A program made the position numbers and the translations under genes. Under the pieces are notes generated by a model. That model ran no database searches. It had not been told where the DNA came from and saw nothing but the letters and a program-made list of their open reading frames with translations. A stretch of DNA of 15,660 nt. It comes from Chitinophagaceae bacterium (lineage in GTDB: Bacteria; Bacteroidota; Bacteroidia; Chitinophagales; Chitinophagaceae). Below are positions 14,037-15,660 of this stretch, in pieces. The stretch's first letter is position 1. Every line of letters begins with the position of its first letter. The stretch spans positions 1 to 15,660 of the forward strand of contig JAEUVW010000209.1 in NCBI GenBank assembly GCA_016786525.1. The letters run 5' to 3'.

Positions 14037-14570
14037 AAGCAGGAAGGTATTGTTCTTTGTTGCGGGGAAAGGGTGGCTGCCGCTACTGTTTTATGTACCG
14101 GCCTTATGAGTAGCCTTTTCAAATTTTTATTTCCCCTTGCCCCTGCCCGGGGCAAACTGCGCGATCAGGCATACCGAAGGCCATGCAATCAATCGCCAGG
14201 GAGTCTGCTGCTGCTTCGTGCAGCCAGGAAGGAATGCGGGAAAAAAATCACTTCTATACCGCTGGAAACGAACGCCGGCAAGCAGTATCGCTGATCTGCC
14301 GGATAGCGGCACTGATGGGCAAAGAGGCTGTGCCTGGGCGCAAAATGCGATCTGGCCGGCCTGCACAGGCCATATACTATGCTCCCCGGATGTAATCTGT
14401 GACCTGGTTCCTGCCCGGGCAGTAAACTCCCGCTGCAGCACGATTGATTTTCTCCCTTAAGGCATAAGATGCGGAGATACCATGAGCATAAACCTTCTTC
14501 CTACTGACATTTTAAAAATAAATAATTCCATATTATTTATCTATAAATAGACATTTATACATTAAAATTA
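14037..14570. other. Long gene-free stretch between the two giant protein genes
   Basis: From about 14060 to 14460 the sequence is G/C-rich, with several overlapping frames of 70-107 codons on both strands. None shows a domain, a signal peptide or a plausible amino acid composition. The longest plus-strand frame (14137-14460) is rich in Cys, Trp and Arg without pattern. It may be a decayed gene or a non-coding RNA; nothing decides. From about 14510 the sequence turns sharply A/T-rich, leading into a promoter. Confidence 0.45.
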
Positions 14571-14573
14571 ATT

Positions 14574-14603
14574 TTGATAATTGGTAATTATTTTGTATAT
14601 TTG
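14574..14603 (+). promoter_or_regulatory. Consensus Bacteroidota promoter of the second giant protein
   Basis: TTG at 14574-14576 and TATATTTG at 14596-14603 match both consensus elements exactly, with 19 bases between them. It lies in a markedly A/T-rich tract. Transcription would start near 14610, leaving about 250 bases of untranslated leader. Confidence 0.75.
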
Positions 14604-14610
14604 CTATTAT

Positions 14611-14667
14611 AGAATTGCGCTAATTCTGACCGCTCTTAAGAATCAATCCCCGTCTATTTTTTAAGAG
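14611..14667 (+). repeat. Two inverted repeats at the start of the long leader
   Basis: AGAATT (14611-14616) faces AATTCT (14622-14627), right at the predicted transcription start. CTCTTAA (14633-14639) faces TTAAGAG (14661-14667). Each could be an operator on DNA or a hairpin at the 5' end of the mRNA. The remaining leader to 14862 shows only a short palindrome, CACTTTAAGTG, near 14777 and no known riboswitch that I recognise. Confidence 0.5.
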
Positions 14668-14862
14668 TTACCCTAAACCGTTCTGGCAAACGGCTGCATG
14701 AAGCAGTAAGTTTTGATTTGCCTGTCCTAAAACAGCAAAGCGTCACATTACCAACAGTTTACCAGGTATTGCGATTCACTTTAAGTGGTCTGTAATCTCC
14801 CTGCAGCACCCTTTGTGACTCATCGTTTGAATTTACATATTAACAAATTAAAACATGCTTTT

Positions 14863-15660
14863 ATGAACAAAAAAATAAAAATGATCATGATACTGGGCAT
14901 ATTGTGCCTGATCGTACGTAACGGCGCTGCACAAACCTGTTCCGTGAACGCCGGTGTGCCGGCTTCGGTTTGTGTCAGTGCCGACTCCTTTGTGTTATCG
15001 GGTAATGCCAGCGGTGCACTGGCTACAGCCCCTGCCTGGCGTTTTGTAAGCGGGCCTAATACTCCTGTCATTACAGATTCCACCAGTTCCACTACCTCTG
15101 TAAAAGGCTTTATAGCCGGTACTTATGTTTTTCGTTATGGGGCTATGTGTTCCGATGCTTCGGAAGTGGCGGATTCGGTAAGGATTACGATAGAAGCCTT
15201 ACCCGTGTTTACTGCAGGGGCGGATACCTTTGTTTGTGGTTCTGTAATCAGGATGAGGGCTACACTGCCCCCGGGGAGCAGCGGCACCTGGGCCGCCCCT
15301 TCCTCTGTTATTATTTCATCGCCCGCTTCACCAAGCTCTACATTCTCAGCAATGGGTACACCGGGTTCCTGCCCCTATTCCTTTGATGCCGTATGGACCG
15401 TAACACAGGGGGGATGTACGGCTACAGATACCGTCAATATAGGGTATGGAGGGGAGCGTACTGAGCTGTTTACGCCTATCGCAGATGAGACCATTTGCGG
15501 CACTGCTTATACTTCACCTGCAACATATTATTACGGTTGTGGCGGTACCATGAATGTAACCCAATTGTCAGGCCCGGTTACGACATCCCAGACCTACCTG
15601 CCCGAACCTTCGACATCTTACTATTCGAGATTTGAAATCAACGGAATGGTTGTCGGAACT
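14863..15660 (+). CDS. Second giant Ig/PKD-like repeat protein, N-terminal part
   Basis: The frame is open from the ATG at 14863 for 266 codons to the window end, with no stop. A signal peptide of about 24 residues ends GAAQ before TCSVNAGVP. The following domains match the first giant protein in the same order: repeat 1 (VCVSADSFVLSGNASGAL, later SGPNTPVIT and GTYVFRYGAMC), repeat 2 (LPVFTAGADTFVCGS to AVWTVTQGGCTATD) and repeat 3 (ADETICGTAYTSP, YYYGCGGTMNVTQLSGP). By eye, repeat 1 is about 70% identical at the protein level, whereas the DNA has diverged clearly, so this is not a very recent copy. A T9SS sorting domain is expected at the unseen C-terminus. The two genes lie in tandem but have separate promoters. 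An ATG at 14855 is out of frame and ends after three codons. Confidence 0.92.
   Translation, partial: MNKKIKMIMILGILCLIVRNGAAQTCSVNAGVPASVCVSADSFVLSGNASGALATAPAWRFVSGPNTPVITDSTSSTTSVKGFIAGTYVFRYGAMCSDASEVADSVRITIEALPVFTAGADTFVCGSVIRMRATLPPGSSGTWAAPSSVIISSPASPSSTFSAMGTPGSCPYSFDAVWTVTQGGCTATDTVNIGYGGERTELFTPIADETICGTAYTSPATYYYGCGGTMNVTQLSGPVTTSQTYLPEPSTSYYSRFEINGMVVGT

Noticed and set aside
14127..14460. Two opposing frames of 104 and 107 codons in the gap between the giant genes
   Set aside because: They overlap each other on opposite strands, lack promoters close by and have unstructured composition, so neither is called as a gene; the region is reported as a finding instead.
14855..14866. 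Three-codon upstream frame (Met-Leu-Leu) whose TGA overlaps the ATG of the second giant gene
   Set aside because: Such a short frame is expected by chance in A/T-rich leaders, and nothing suggests regulation by it.

Overview
The window comes from a Bacteroidota chromosome, most likely family Chitinophagaceae. The evidence is the rplM-rpsI-rpsB-tsf order, recurrent TAnnTTTG-type -7 promoter elements with an upstream TTG, the lack of strong Shine-Dalgarno sequences, a BatB-type von Willebrand A protein, and a giant secreted protein ending in a type IX secretion (T9SS) type A sorting domain. No rRNA, tRNA, CRISPR array, insertion sequence or phage gene was found. The genus is inference.

Layout. 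(1) 1-1027, minus: the N-terminal 342 codons of a BatB-like membrane protein, cut by the window edge. (2) 1178-2205, plus, divergent from it: two overlapping genes for small, mutually related, cysteine-rich lipoproteins. (3) 2517-3147, minus: a 57-residue two-helix membrane protein overlapping a DinB-superfamily protein. (4) 3375-6395, plus: the translation cluster rplM, rpsI, rpsB, tsf, with a consensus promoter in front, strong hairpins in two of the gaps and a terminator at the end. Ribosomal protein S2 carries an unusual acidic plus Gly/Arg-rich C-terminal tail. (5) 6623-9549, minus: a light-sensing operon, heme oxygenase (bphO) followed by a bacteriophytochrome histidine kinase (bphP), joined by a four-base overlap with a TTG start. 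(6) 9858-13985, plus, divergent from bphO: a 1375-residue T9SS cargo protein made of about a dozen Ig/PKD-like repeats, with its own promoter and terminator. (7) 13986-14862: an 877-base gap with no convincing gene, then a consensus promoter and a long leader. (8) 14863 to the window end: the N-terminus of a second giant protein that matches the first domain for domain.

How the genes work together. Heme oxygenase makes biliverdin, the chromophore of the red/far-red sensor kinase encoded next to it; no response regulator is visible, so the output is unknown. The translation genes form a housekeeping unit. The two giant proteins are probably surface adhesins or matrix proteins exported by T9SS. 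The bphO/giant-protein intergenic region holds several inverted repeats, so light control of surface protein expression is possible but unproven. The observations most worth pursuing are the Arg/Gly tail on S2, the hairpin ahead of rpsB, the tandem giant proteins with one Cys pair per repeat in most repeats, and the two small operons of unrecognised function.
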